Positions 38,474-47,128 are shown, counted from the stretch's first letter. The stretch: 64,000 bases of DNA from Streptomycetaceae bacterium (GCA_027483765.1 JAIXTW010000003.1:1-64000); one strand, 5' to 3'. Program-made: numbers and translations. The notes: generated by a model from the letters alone, not told the origin.

Positions 38474-39175
38474 TTAAAAAGGCGGCCAAGGCACCGCCGG
38501 CCACTCTTCACTTGGAAGCGGAAAAGTCCCGGTTGTGAGCAAGCGTTCAATCCGACGAATGAGAGCGTTAAATTCAGCCTCGGTAATCAAACTGGTAAGA
38601 ACTGTTGGATCAGCTTTAAGGTTCGATGCGAGTTCTTGCAGTGTTTGCTGTTCAGCCGAGGTGAGTTGAGATTCTGCAAATTGCCAAATTACAGTTCGCA
38701 ATTTATCTTCCTCATGAAAAGTGACGCCGTGATCACATCCCAATAACAGGCCATCGATTGTCGGGAGTAGGTGACCAATCTTGCGATCAGTATTGTTGAC
38801 GACGGCATCAAAGAGCGCCATACGTCTGAGATTGTCATTTCTCTCTCGATAGTACATCGCAAGATCAACAGATTCATCGAGATTAATCCATTGCTGCACC
38901 ATTCCAGCACCAAATGGACCCTCACGTAGAACTGTCGGCGGAACGACCTTCCATCCCGATATCTCACTCACCAAGTAAGCTGCATATTCGCGTTGCGCCA
39001 GATTGCCATCCGGAAAATCCCATAGTGGACGCTCGCCGGCTACTGGTTTATAGATAACAGGCATCACTACATCCTGATAACTACATTCAGCATAGAGCGT
39101 TGCATTTGATGCATCCACAAGACGTCCGGAGACGATTAACTCACCAGATAGCAGATGATCGATAACGCTGGTCAT
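38474..39175 (-). CDS. SCO1664-family protein, PI3/PI4-kinase-like fold
   Basis: Uncharacterised 233-aa protein (Rv2133c position). Kinase-like elements are visible: Lys43 in VIYKPVAGERP (ATP-binding lysine), Asp130 in VVNNTDRKIGH (catalytic-loop-like) and Asp148 in LLGCDHGVTFH (metal-binding DFG-like). The family is known only as distantly related to phosphatidylinositol 3/4-kinases. The start overlaps the DUF3090 stop as ATGA. Third gene of a conserved actinobacterial trio with DUF3090 and a histidine phosphatase, followed by mshC. A phosphotransfer role is inferred; the substrate is unknown. Confidence 0.85.
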   Translation of the reverse strand: MTSVIDHLLSGELIVSGRLVDASNATLYAECSYQDVVMPVIYKPVAGERPLWDFPDGNLAQREYAAYLVSEISGWKVVPPTVLREGPFGAGMVQQWINLDESVDLAMYYRERNDNLRRMALFDAVVNNTDRKIGHLLPTIDGLLLGCDHGVTFHEEDKLRTVIWQFAESQLTSAEQQTLQELASNLKADPTVLTSLITEAEFNALIRRIERLLTTGTFPLPSEEWPAVPWPPF

Positions 39176-39723
39176 CTTCGGTAACCGTTAGCCCTGGGAC
39201 AGAGGTGACCTTTGAGGTCTAATGGTCCTCCACAAAAAGGACATGGTTGACGACCAGCTCCAACTACAACGGCCGCTCGTTTGGCGAAACGATCAGCTTC
39301 ACTTGGGGTAATCAAAACTCGCAAAATATCCTGGTCACTACTTAAATCATCGACATCAATAAAATCTGGTTCTGCCTCGCGATTCTCATTAACCGCCTGC
39401 ATATCAATCTGAATGAGACCTTTTCCGGCATCGAATGCGAGACCAATTAAACCGACCCGGAACTCCTCCTCTATCGGGGTTGCTAACGCGGCATCATCTC
39501 TAGGAAGACGAGCGATGGTGAAGGTGTTATCACTCTGTTTAATCTCACGGATGGTGTCAAGCAATCGTTCGGAAAGAACTTGTACCTGCGTCTTTTCTAA
39601 GGAAACAGATACCAGTCTTGCCCCATTTTGCGCCTGAATAAAGAAGGTACGTTCTCCAGGTTGACCGACGGTTCCTACTGTGAATCTCTCCGGATTTTCA
39701 AAGAGCAGTACCTGCGCACTCAT
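39172..39723 (-). CDS. DUF3090 family protein with C-terminal zinc site
   Basis: Function unknown; 183 aa. An N-terminal region (PERFTVGTVGQPGERTFFIQ) is followed by a beta-rich body, and the last 25 residues form a probable zinc site with Cys161, Cys164, His173 and Cys175 (CPFCGGPLDLKGHLCPR). It overlaps both neighbours by 4 bases, so the three products are likely made in fixed ratio. Corresponds to Rv2134c. Family members seem to occur only with the flanking phosphatase and kinase-like genes. Confidence 0.87.
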   Translation of the reverse strand: MSAQVLLFENPERFTVGTVGQPGERTFFIQAQNGARLVSVSLEKTQVQVLSERLLDTIREIKQSDNTFTIARLPRDDAALATPIEEEFRVGLIGLAFDAGKGLIQIDMQAVNENREAEPDFIDVDDLSSDQDILRVLITPSEADRFAKRAAVVVGAGRQPCPFCGGPLDLKGHLCPRANGYRR

Positions 39724-40412
39724 TTCTTGCCACGCTTTGCAGCGCCGGCGCCACCGCCAAGGAGAACTCGTTTAGGTCGAGATACGCGAAGAATATCTTC
39801 AAGGCGAGTTACTTGGTCATTGAAAAGAGTTAAGCGAGCAATCTTTCCATCGTAATCGAGCATCGTAATGGAGGCAGGATCGATGACTAGTGATTGAAAA
39901 TGATCTAGTTTTAACTTTAACAAGCTTGCAACTATCGCTTTGATTACATCTCCATGACTGACAAAAAGATGAGTACCTTTGGATTTGTCGGAAAAGGCGG
40001 ATTCAATCGATGAAATGGAACGCTTCTGCATTGCAGTCATGCGTTCTCCTTGTGGAAATTGAACCTTGCTAGGAGTCTGTTGAATCATCTTCCAGAGCGG
40101 CTCTTTCGCTAAAGAGCTTAGTTTTCTTCCACTCCAACTCCCATAATTCATCTCAATCAGATTCTCATCGAGCATGAATTTCTTTAATCCACTCGAATTT
40201 CTTGACTCTAGCCATGGAGCCAGCGTTTCTTGGCATCGTTGCATCGGACTCATGCGGATGGAATCGAAGGCAACCGCGCCAATTCGATCAACTAAATCTT
40301 GGGCTTGTTGCCCACCTTTTTTGCTCAAAGGTATCCCAGAAATCTGTCCTGCAAGAATGCCGGACTCATTCGCAACAGAATGCGCATGTCTGAGCAAAAT
40401 AATTCGAGCCAC
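39720..40412 (-). CDS. Histidine phosphatase (phosphoglycerate mutase-like, MSMEG_4193 type)
   Basis: The 230-aa protein has the histidine phosphatase core: Arg8-His9 in LLRHAHSVAN, MSPMQRCQET, MNYGSWSGRK (acid/base region) and VSHGDVIKAI with the second His. The C-terminal tail is basic and Gly-rich (GGGAGAAKRGKK). All catalytic residues are present, so it should remove or move a phosphate on a small molecule or protein. First gene of the three-gene module, GTG start, -10 box 7 bases upstream. Corresponds to Rv2135c; the natural substrate is unknown to me. Confidence 0.9.
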   Translation of the reverse strand: MARIILLRHAHSVANESGILAGQISGIPLSKKGGQQAQDLVDRIGAVAFDSIRMSPMQRCQETLAPWLESRNSSGLKKFMLDENLIEMNYGSWSGRKLSSLAKEPLWKMIQQTPSKVQFPQGERMTAMQKRSISSIESAFSDKSKGTHLFVSHGDVIKAIVASLLKLKLDHFQSLVIDPASITMLDYDGKIARLTLFNDQVTRLEDILRVSRPKRVLLGGGAGAAKRGKK

Positions 40413-40419
40413 AACACGA

Positions 40420-40425
40420 AGGTTA
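40420..40425 (-). promoter_or_regulatory. -10 box TAACCT, leaderless promoter of the three-gene module
   Basis: TAACCT on the minus strand ends 7 bases before GTG 40412. The same hexamer is used before serB. Confidence 0.55.
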
Positions 40426-40479
40426 TCGCTAAAATTCTAATCACGACTTTCCGTGGACTACCTTGCTAAGGTCTGCGAT

Positions 40480-41424
40480 ATGGAGATGAGACGAGCAGGA
40501 AATAGCGGCCTCACACTTTCTCGTCTGGGCTTAGGCACGATGACCTGGGGTCGGGATACCGATACCCATGAGGCAGCTGACCAATGCCGCGCTTATATAG
40601 AAGCTGGTGGGAATTTCTTCGATACATCCCCCACCTTTGGTGATGGCGATAGTGAACGCGTTATTGGTGGGCTAATCGGAACTCTCTTCGAACGTGACGA
40701 AGTCGTCATTGCGACAAAGGCAGGAGTCACACACCCTGATGGAGTGCGCACAGTCAATAACTCGCGACAATCACTTATAGCTGAACTTGAAAAATCTCTC
40801 TCCCGTTTAGAAACCAGTTACGTAGATCTGTGGCAAGTTCAAGTGTGGGACGATCACACTCCACTCGAGGACACCCTCTCTGCCTTGGATTATGCATATA
40901 CATCGGGCAAGGCTCGCTATGTTGGTATCTCAAACTTTTCTGGCTGGCAAAGCGCTCGGGCAATAACCATTCAGGAGAGTAATTCGGCTAAAGCTCCTAT
41001 CGTCACGAATCAAATTGAGTTTTCACTTCTCAATCGTTCCGGTGAAGCTGAAGTAATCCCTTGTGCAAAAGCAACCAACACCGGTCTCCTTGCTTGGGCA
41101 CCACTCGGTCGCGGAGTACTCACCGGCAAGTATCGAAGCGGAATCCCGAGTGACTCACGAGCGGCCGCACCGCATTTTCTCAAACATGTTGAACCGTATC
41201 TGCAAGAGAAATCGGCACGAATCGTTGATGCGGTTGCAGTTGCCGCGGAAGGTCTGGGCTTCTCTCCACTAGAGGTCGCATTGGCATGGGTGCGTGATAC
41301 TCCAGGAGTAACAAGTGCCATAGTTGGAGCACGAACTGGCGCCCAACTGCGCGGAATTCTTAAGTCAGAAGAAGTGTCGCTTCCTGACATAGTTCGAGAA
41401 GTCCTTGATGAGATTTCCGCTTAA
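40480..41424 (+). CDS. Aldo/keto reductase-fold protein with altered catalytic tetrad
   Basis: The 314-aa protein has the TIM-barrel AKR fold typical of the YajO/potassium-channel beta-subunit branch (LSRLGLGTMTWG start, VGISNFSGW, IEFSLLNRSGE, a C-terminal GVTSAIVGARTGAQL cofactor motif). Of the tetrad Asp-Tyr-Lys-His, Asp48 and Lys80 remain, but the Tyr position is Phe53 (DTSPTFGDG) and the His position is Gln121 (LWQVQVWD). Ordinary carbonyl reduction is therefore doubtful. ATG 40480 has AAGG 8 bases upstream; a GTG at 40453 is the alternative. Confidence 0.9.
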   Translation: MEMRRAGNSGLTLSRLGLGTMTWGRDTDTHEAADQCRAYIEAGGNFFDTSPTFGDGDSERVIGGLIGTLFERDEVVIATKAGVTHPDGVRTVNNSRQSLIAELEKSLSRLETSYVDLWQVQVWDDHTPLEDTLSALDYAYTSGKARYVGISNFSGWQSARAITIQESNSAKAPIVTNQIEFSLLNRSGEAEVIPCAKATNTGLLAWAPLGRGVLTGKYRSGIPSDSRAAAPHFLKHVEPYLQEKSARIVDAVAVAAEGLGFSPLEVALAWVRDTPGVTSAIVGARTGAQLRGILKSEEVSLPDIVREVLDEISA

Positions 41425-42728
41425 GCTTTCTCGAGAAACTCTTTCAACACCTTAACTCCGAAGTGCAGGCCGGATATTGGTACTCGCTCATCTACGCCAT
41501 GAAAGAGTGACATAAAGTCCAGGTCAGGCGGCAATCGCAATGGACTAAATCCATAACCAACAATGCCAATCTCGGAGAGTGCTTTGTTATCAGTACCACC
41601 ACTCATGAGATAAGGAACAGGAATTCCATCCGGATCATGCGCTCGGATGGCGCCACACATCGCGTCAACTAAATCCCCCTCGAAATCAACCTCGAGCGAA
41701 ATGTCTCGGGTGATTGTTTCAATCTCGATATCAGGTCCAATAATCTCTCTAATTGTCTGATTGAGTTCATCTTCATAGCCGGGCAGGAAGCGGCCATCGA
41801 TCACTGCAGATGCAGTAGCGGGTATGACATTTTCTTTATACCCCGCCTCTAACATCGTAGGGTTGGCGGTGTTTTGAAGTGTCGCGCCAATCATGCGCGC
41901 AGTTGGACCGATTTCCGAAAGTAAAGGTCGCAGGTCTGCTGGATTCAACGGCTTGCCGGTGGCATGTGCAATCTTCTCGAAGAGAATTTTTACTGTCTTC
42001 GTATACCGCTGTGGCCATTCGTATCTACCGAGCTTTGCAACCGCTTCGGTAATTGTCGTCAGTGGATTCTCATTATTGATCATCGACCCATGGCCGGCTC
42101 GGCCACGCGCAGTCAGTTTCATCCAATGGATACCTTTTTGTGCAGACTCAATAAAGTAAAGACGCTTTCCGCCGGTTACAGTTACCGAGAATCCTCCCAC
42201 TTCAGAAATTGCTTCAGTACAACCCTTAAAAACTTCTGGGTGTGTCGATGTCATGAAACGAGAACCATAGGAACTTCCCGCTTCTTCATCTGCAAAAAAT
42301 GCAAGCACGATATCTCGTTCGGGTTGGTATCCAGTGCGTGCCCAATCACGGACTACTGCCAAAATCATTGCATCCATATTCTTCATATCTACTGCGCCAC
42401 GGCCCCAAATCATTTCATCGCGAATCTCAGCGGCAAACGGATCGACCGACCATTCATCTGCATTAGCCGGGACAACATCGAGATGTCCATGCACAACAAG
42501 TCCCCCGCGAGAACTATCGCGACCGGGAATTCTGGCGATTACATTGCAACGATTAGGAGCGGATTCATAAATCTTTGCTGCGATGCCTACTTCGATCAGT
42601 GAATCGACAACATATTGCGCGCATGCCTTTTCATCGCCTTTACCTTCGCCGTAGTTCACGGATGGGATTCTGATGAGATCACGGCAGATAGAAACGACTT
42701 CACTTTCTATATCAGGTGCGCTATTCAT
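41421..42728 (-). CDS. M20-family metallopeptidase
   Basis: The 435-aa protein is a di-zinc M20 peptidase (ArgE/DapE/CPG2 group, Rv2141c type): VHGHLDVVPAN near residue 80 (His and Asp), WGRGAVDMKN (bridging Asp), FADEEAGSS (catalytic Glu and ligand) and a late SGGTDNKAL region. A dimerisation insert (~195-310) is present. It hydrolyses a peptide or N-acyl amino acid; the substrate is not determinable. Its stop overlaps that of the convergent AKR gene. Confidence 0.92.
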   Translation of the reverse strand: MNSAPDIESEVVSICRDLIRIPSVNYGEGKGDEKACAQYVVDSLIEVGIAAKIYESAPNRCNVIARIPGRDSSRGGLVVHGHLDVVPANADEWSVDPFAAEIRDEMIWGRGAVDMKNMDAMILAVVRDWARTGYQPERDIVLAFFADEEAGSSYGSRFMTSTHPEVFKGCTEAISEVGGFSVTVTGGKRLYFIESAQKGIHWMKLTARGRAGHGSMINNENPLTTITEAVAKLGRYEWPQRYTKTVKILFEKIAHATGKPLNPADLRPLLSEIGPTARMIGATLQNTANPTMLEAGYKENVIPATASAVIDGRFLPGYEDELNQTIREIIGPDIEIETITRDISLEVDFEGDLVDAMCGAIRAHDPDGIPVPYLMSGGTDNKALSEIGIVGYGFSPLRLPPDLDFMSLFHGVDERVPISGLHFGVKVLKEFLEKA

Positions 42729-42798
42729 GGTCTTATTCTGCCCGTTTATGGAGCTCTTTTGCGTCGTTGACGACAGATTGATATCGTTACCTCGTTAT

Positions 42799-42826
42799 TT
42801 CGACCTGAACGCATAAGATTTATCTT
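42799..42826 (+). promoter_or_regulatory. Promoter of tRNA-Leu (TTCGAC-N16-TATCTT)
   Basis: A -35-like TTCGAC (42799-42804) and -10 TATCTT (42821-42826) are 16 bases apart. The predicted start near 42833 lies about 10 bases before the mature tRNA. Confidence 0.5.
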
Positions 42827-42843
42827 GTAGCGAGCGGGTACTC

Positions 42844-42927
42844 GTCCGGGTGGCGGAATTGGCAGACGCGCTAGCTTGAGGTGCTAGTTCTCGCAAGGGA
42901 TTCGGGGTTCAAGTCCCCGTTCGGACA
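42844..42927 (+). tRNA. tRNA-Leu (anticodon GAG)
   Basis: An 84-nt cloverleaf with a long class II variable arm. The acceptor arm GTCCGGG (42844-42850) pairs with TTCGGAC (42920-42926). The anticodon stem CTAGC/GCTAG holds the loop TTGAGGT, with anticodon GAG at 42878-42880 reading CUC/CUU. The T-arm has GGTTCAAGTCC. No CCA is encoded. apt begins 19 bases downstream. Confidence 0.95.
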
Positions 42928-42946
42928 CAGTTATGGCGGTAGATTC

Positions 42947-43474
42947 ATGGATCTGAACGAGGCGATTAGCTTCATTAGACCGATTGAAAACTTTCCGAAA
43001 CCTGGCATTCTTTTTCAAGACATCACTCCTGCGTTAGCGAATCCAGCGGCGTTCGAAGCCTTAGTCTCGGGCTTCGCTTCACTGACAAGAAACGTTGATT
43101 ATGTCGTTGGTATCGAGGCTCGAGGATTCATCTTTGCCGCGGCCGTCGCAAGCAAAAATAGTCTCGGATTTATCCCAATACGTAAAAGTGGAAAGCTACC
43201 GTTCGCGACTCATTCGCGTTCTTACGGGCTTGAGTATGGAGTGGATGAGTTACATATTCATATCGATGCACTTCTTCCAGGCGCGAAAGTTCTCCTCATC
43301 GATGACGTCCTGGCAACAGGAGGAACTCTGGTTGCGGGTATCGAGTTAATTAAGGCACTCAAAGCAGAGGTGACAGATATCGCCGTGCTACTAGAGATTA
43401 ACGCGCTAGCAGGTCGGGCAAAGATCTCTGCCGACTACCCAGATATTAAGATTCATTCGCTAGCGCGGGTGTAA
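42947..43474 (+). CDS. apt: Adenine phosphoribosyltransferase
   Basis: Salvages adenine to AMP with PRPP. The 175-aa protein has the family ENFPKPGILFQDITP segment near residue 14, VVGIEARGFIF and the PRPP loop VLLIDDVLATGGT. Length is normal. The frame is open back into the tRNA, but ATG 42947 is the first start after it. It may share the tRNA transcript. The purine permease further along (48655) could supply its substrate. Confidence 0.95.
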   Translation: MDLNEAISFIRPIENFPKPGILFQDITPALANPAAFEALVSGFASLTRNVDYVVGIEARGFIFAAAVASKNSLGFIPIRKSGKLPFATHSRSYGLEYGVDELHIHIDALLPGAKVLLIDDVLATGGTLVAGIELIKALKAEVTDIAVLLEINALAGRAKISADYPDIKIHSLARV

Positions 43475-45328
43475 ATGCGTATTCCTGAAATCCAAGCTCT
43501 TCGGGCACTGGCCGCACTGCTCGTTCTTTTTTACCATGTTCATTGGCTTCCCGGCGGTTTTATTGGCGTAGATATCTTCTATGTGATCTCGGGTTACCTA
43601 ATCACAGGTCTAATGCTCCGAGAGTGTGAGAAGACAGGTGGCATATCTTTTTCTTCCTTCTATCTGCGCCGCATAAAACGATTGCTCCCTACATCTTTTC
43701 TTGTATTGATTATCACCGCCTTGACTGCCTGGTTGCTCTATCCAGCTGTATTGCGTAGCGATCTTGGCAAAGATATCGCCGCGGCATCGCTCTATATCTC
43801 CAACTATTTCTTCGCTTTCTGGCAGATGGATTACCAGAACCTCGACGCCGTCCCACCCGTAGTCATTCATTACTGGTCACTCGCAGTAGAAGAGCAGTTT
43901 TATCTCTTCTGGCCAATCATCATTTTTATTCTCTTCAAAATGGGCGGTCGAAGAGCAGTCAAAGTAGGCATTTCAGTCATCACCGTATCGTCTTTTGTAC
44001 TCGGACTTTTTCTCACTCATACCTCACCAGTATTCGCCTTCTACTCATTACCAACGAGAGCCTGGGAGCTATCTGTCGGTGCGTTGATCCTCTTTATCCC
44101 GTCACGAAGTAAGTTCTCAAATCGTTACACTTGGGTAGCTCTCATTCTGATTACCTATGCCACTTTAAGATTCGATGAATCAACTCGATTCCCTGGAACG
44201 GCTGCGTTATATCCAGTTTTAGGTACCGCAGCGGCCCTAGCCACAGTCAATCACTGGCCAACTGCGATCCGTAAGATATCGAGATTGCCTTTCGTGCAAT
44301 GGATAGGAGACATCTCCTATCCCCTATACCTCTTGCACTGGCCGGTGCTCGTTATTCCTAGCGTCTATTTTGCTCGCGAACTATCAATTATTGAGCGCAT
44401 ACTCTGTCTTGCACTTACTCTCTTGCTGGCGGGTGCAACACATCGATTCGTCGAAGACCCGCTAAGACGTGCCAACTTTTCGGCAAAAAAAATCGTTATC
44501 GCCGCGATAGCCACAACCGTGCTCACGCTTCTCGCCGCAGCACTCATTATCTTTAGCAGCAATGAACGAATCACCTTGGAAAGTGGCGAGACTTTTAATC
44601 TGGCGAGCGTGAGAGCAGAACCTAAGATATATAAAGATGGCTGTCACTTACGAAATGGTCAAACAACCCCAGTCGAGTGCCTGTATGGAGACAAGAAGTC
44701 ACCACGCAAGATAGTTCTTTTCGGAGACTCCCATGCGGCTCAATGGTTTCCGGCGCTGGAGAAACTAGCGACCGAGAATGAAATCGGACTCATATCGCTG
44801 ACGAAGTCGGCCTGTCCTGGACCGGCTGTTCGAAAGATTGATGTTGCTCAGTACACAAATGCCGAATGCACCGCTTGGCGAGAAAAGGTTTACCGCTTGA
44901 TTTCACAGATCAAGCCCGAGGCGGTGATTGTTAGTGGAATGCAGTATTTCAAAATTCCGAATAATTACTCATCGCGCGCACAATGGTGGCAAGAAGGTCA
45001 GCAGAAGACGTTGGAAAAATTAGCGCCATATTCTTCGCGAATAATTTCACTAGCTGACACTCCTCGTCCAAAACGCGACATACCAAGTTGCTTATCCGCA
45101 AGCAGGCAAGAGCAATGCGATGACTCCGAGAAAACAGATGCGATATTTGTCCCGGGATACTTAAGAATCAATCCAACATCCTGGCTCTGCACTAAAAACT
45201 CGTGCCCTGCTCTCGTCAAGGGCGTTGTTGCATATCGAGATGCTTCCCACATTAGCGTTGCCATGAGTGAGTCCTTATCCCAGGAATTAGGTCAAGCGCT
45301 ACGCTCAGTAGGTATTACGTTGAAGTAG
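43475..45328 (+). CDS. Membrane acyltransferase with C-terminal SGNH domain (OafA/YrhL type)
   Basis: The 617-aa protein has an N-terminal acyltransferase-3 domain (~1-350) with about ten membrane helices, the IQALRALAALLVLFYHVHWL signature carrying the catalytic-type RAxA and H, GVDIFYVISGYLIT and RRIKRLLP. After one more helix comes an extracytoplasmic SGNH hydrolase-like domain (~390-617) with GDSHAAQW and a late DASHIS (Ser, Asp and His). Such proteins O-acetylate surface polysaccharide or peptidoglycan. The gene begins on the base after the apt stop. Confidence 0.92.
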   Translation: MRIPEIQALRALAALLVLFYHVHWLPGGFIGVDIFYVISGYLITGLMLRECEKTGGISFSSFYLRRIKRLLPTSFLVLIITALTAWLLYPAVLRSDLGKDIAAASLYISNYFFAFWQMDYQNLDAVPPVVIHYWSLAVEEQFYLFWPIIIFILFKMGGRRAVKVGISVITVSSFVLGLFLTHTSPVFAFYSLPTRAWELSVGALILFIPSRSKFSNRYTWVALILITYATLRFDESTRFPGTAALYPVLGTAAALATVNHWPTAIRKISRLPFVQWIGDISYPLYLLHWPVLVIPSVYFARELSIIERILCLALTLLLAGATHRFVEDPLRRANFSAKKIVIAAIATTVLTLLAAALIIFSSNERITLESGETFNLASVRAEPKIYKDGCHLRNGQTTPVECLYGDKKSPRKIVLFGDSHAAQWFPALEKLATENEIGLISLTKSACPGPAVRKIDVAQYTNAECTAWREKVYRLISQIKPEAVIVSGMQYFKIPNNYSSRAQWWQEGQQKTLEKLAPYSSRIISLADTPRPKRDIPSCLSASRQEQCDDSEKTDAIFVPGYLRINPTSWLCTKNSCPALVKGVVAYRDASHISVAMSESLSQELGQALRSVGITLK

Positions 45329-45362
45329 AGAGAATTGAGGATTTTCATGGCAGGATTCCGGC

Positions 45363-46010
45363 GTGGCTGAACTGATCTACTACTGCGGAACGATGGACTC
45401 TGGAAAGTCCACACTCGCTCTTCAGACTGCACATAATCACAAATCTCGCGGGCGTTCTGGTCTGATCTTTACCAGCAAAGACCGGGCAGGAGCTGGGGTA
45501 ATCAGTTCACGACTTGGATTGCAGTCGGATGCGATAGAAGTCGACCCAGATCTAGATATCCATAAATTCGTTGTCGACCATCTCTCTGCTGGCGACCGAA
45601 TCGATTACATCATCTGCGATGAAGCCCAGTTCTATCAACCAGAACAGATAGACGGTTTGGCGAAGATTGTTGATGGTCTCGGCATCGATGTCTACGCATT
45701 TGGAATTCTCGCCGATTTCAGAACGAAACTCTTCCCAGGTTCCGCACGACTGGTAGAACTCAGCGACCGAGTAAATACCCTCCAGGTCGAGGCGCTCTGT
45801 TGGTGCGGATCCCGTGCCACCCATAATGCCCGTACCGTAAATGGCGTCATGGTCACTGAGGGTGAACAAGTCGTGGTTGGTGACGTGGGGCGAAGTGATG
45901 AAGTTGCCTATGAAGTACTCTGTCGACGCCACCATATGCGTCAAGTAACGGCTCGCGCATCACGCGCTGGTCATATAAGTTCTGATCCATTGCCATTTAC
46001 TGAAGTTTAA
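45363..46010 (+). CDS. tdk: Thymidine kinase (type II)
   Basis: Phosphorylates thymidine in salvage. The 215-aa protein has Walker A GTMDSGKST near residue 9, the DEAQF lasso-adjacent motif, VYAFGILADFRTKLFPGS and zinc-site cysteines in ALCWCGS and a late LCRRHH. GTG 45363 is preceded by AGGA at suitable spacing. With apt it adds to nucleoside and base salvage in this section. Confidence 0.94.
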   Translation: MAELIYYCGTMDSGKSTLALQTAHNHKSRGRSGLIFTSKDRAGAGVISSRLGLQSDAIEVDPDLDIHKFVVDHLSAGDRIDYIICDEAQFYQPEQIDGLAKIVDGLGIDVYAFGILADFRTKLFPGSARLVELSDRVNTLQVEALCWCGSRATHNARTVNGVMVTEGEQVVVGDVGRSDEVAYEVLCRRHHMRQVTARASRAGHISSDPLPFTEV

Positions 46011-46075
46011 AGAAGACGATAAAAACAACCCAAAGAGCTATCCAATAAAGTAACTAGACAGAAATAGAGGAAAGA

Positions 46076-47116
46076 ATGAATACACGTTCTTACGCTGCAC
46101 TATCGGCTGGAGCTGCACTTGTGCCATATGAGTTCGATCGCCGCGAGCTTGGGCCTCATGATGTGGCACTCGATATTGCCTACGCCGGTATTTGCCACTC
46201 TGATATTCATCAAGCGCGCGAAGAGTGGGGGCCAGCAGTCTTCCCAATGGTTCCAGGGCACGAAATTGCTGGAACAGTTACAAAGATTGGAAGCTCGGTT
46301 ACGAAATTTAAGGTTGGCGATCTCATTGGGGTTGGCGTCTTTGTCGACTCCTGCCGCACCTGCGAGAACTGTAAGGCCGGTCTTCAGCAGTACTGTCTAG
46401 AAGATATGACTGGAACGTATAACGGTTACGAACGTGATGGTAAAACTATCGCAATGGGTGGATACGCCAACTACTTCGTCATTAATGAGGATTATGCAGT
46501 TCACATTCCCGCGAATCTTCCGCTAGATGGAGTAGCGCCGCTGCTCTGTGCCGGGATCACTTTGTACTCCCCGATTAAACATTGGAACGTTGGCCCAGGT
46601 AAGAAAGTGGCAGTAATGGGTCTCGGTGGCTTAGGACATATGGGCGTGAAATTCGCGGTCGCAATGGGAGCCGAAGTAACCGTTCTTTCACACTCTCCTG
46701 CGAAGGAGGCGGATGCACGAGCCATGGGAGCGCATCATTTCGTTTCGACAAAGGATCCAAAAGTTTTTGCAGAACACCAAAAAGAGTTCGACGTAATTCT
46801 CAACACGATTAGCGCTGAGATTGATATAAATGAGTATCTGTCGCTCCTGAAACTGCATGGAACTCTCGTAGTTATCGGTCTTCCCGGAAAGCCGTATGCG
46901 CTTCAGGTGGGTTCACTGCTCAATGGACGACGCTCAATCGGTGGTTCTATGATCGGTGGAATTCCAGAGTTGCAAGAGATGCTCAATTTCTGCGGTGAAC
47001 ACAATATCGTGAGCGATGTTGAAGTGATTAAGGCCGATTACATCAACCAGGCGTACGAGCGCACAGTAGCTAGCGATGTGAAGTACCGCTTCGTGATTGA
47101 TGCCGCTTCCTTCTAA
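46076..47116 (+). CDS. Zinc-dependent alcohol dehydrogenase (cinnamyl/YahK type)
   Basis: The 346-aa medium-chain dehydrogenase has catalytic zinc ligands Cys in AGICHSDIH and GHE in MVPGHEIAG, a structural zinc set CRTCENCKAGLQQYC, and Rossmann motif GLGGLGHMGVKFA near residue 178. It resembles NADPH-preferring YahK/CAD enzymes that reduce broad aldehydes. AGAGGAAAG precedes ATG. Convergent with the DUF554 gene. Confidence 0.92.
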   Translation: MNTRSYAALSAGAALVPYEFDRRELGPHDVALDIAYAGICHSDIHQAREEWGPAVFPMVPGHEIAGTVTKIGSSVTKFKVGDLIGVGVFVDSCRTCENCKAGLQQYCLEDMTGTYNGYERDGKTIAMGGYANYFVINEDYAVHIPANLPLDGVAPLLCAGITLYSPIKHWNVGPGKKVAVMGLGGLGHMGVKFAVAMGAEVTVLSHSPAKEADARAMGAHHFVSTKDPKVFAEHQKEFDVILNTISAEIDINEYLSLLKLHGTLVVIGLPGKPYALQVGSLLNGRRSIGGSMIGGIPELQEMLNFCGEHNIVSDVEVIKADYINQAYERTVASDVKYRFVIDAASF

Positions 47117-47128
47117 AAATCTTTGAAT

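Noticed and set aside
41964-42602. 212-codon plus-strand frame opposite the M20 peptidase
   Set aside because: Antisense to conserved catalytic motifs of the peptidase; no domain recognised.
42881-42946. N-terminal extension of apt starting inside the tRNA
   Set aside because: The in-frame upstream start lies in the tRNA anticodon arm; ATG 42947 fits family length.
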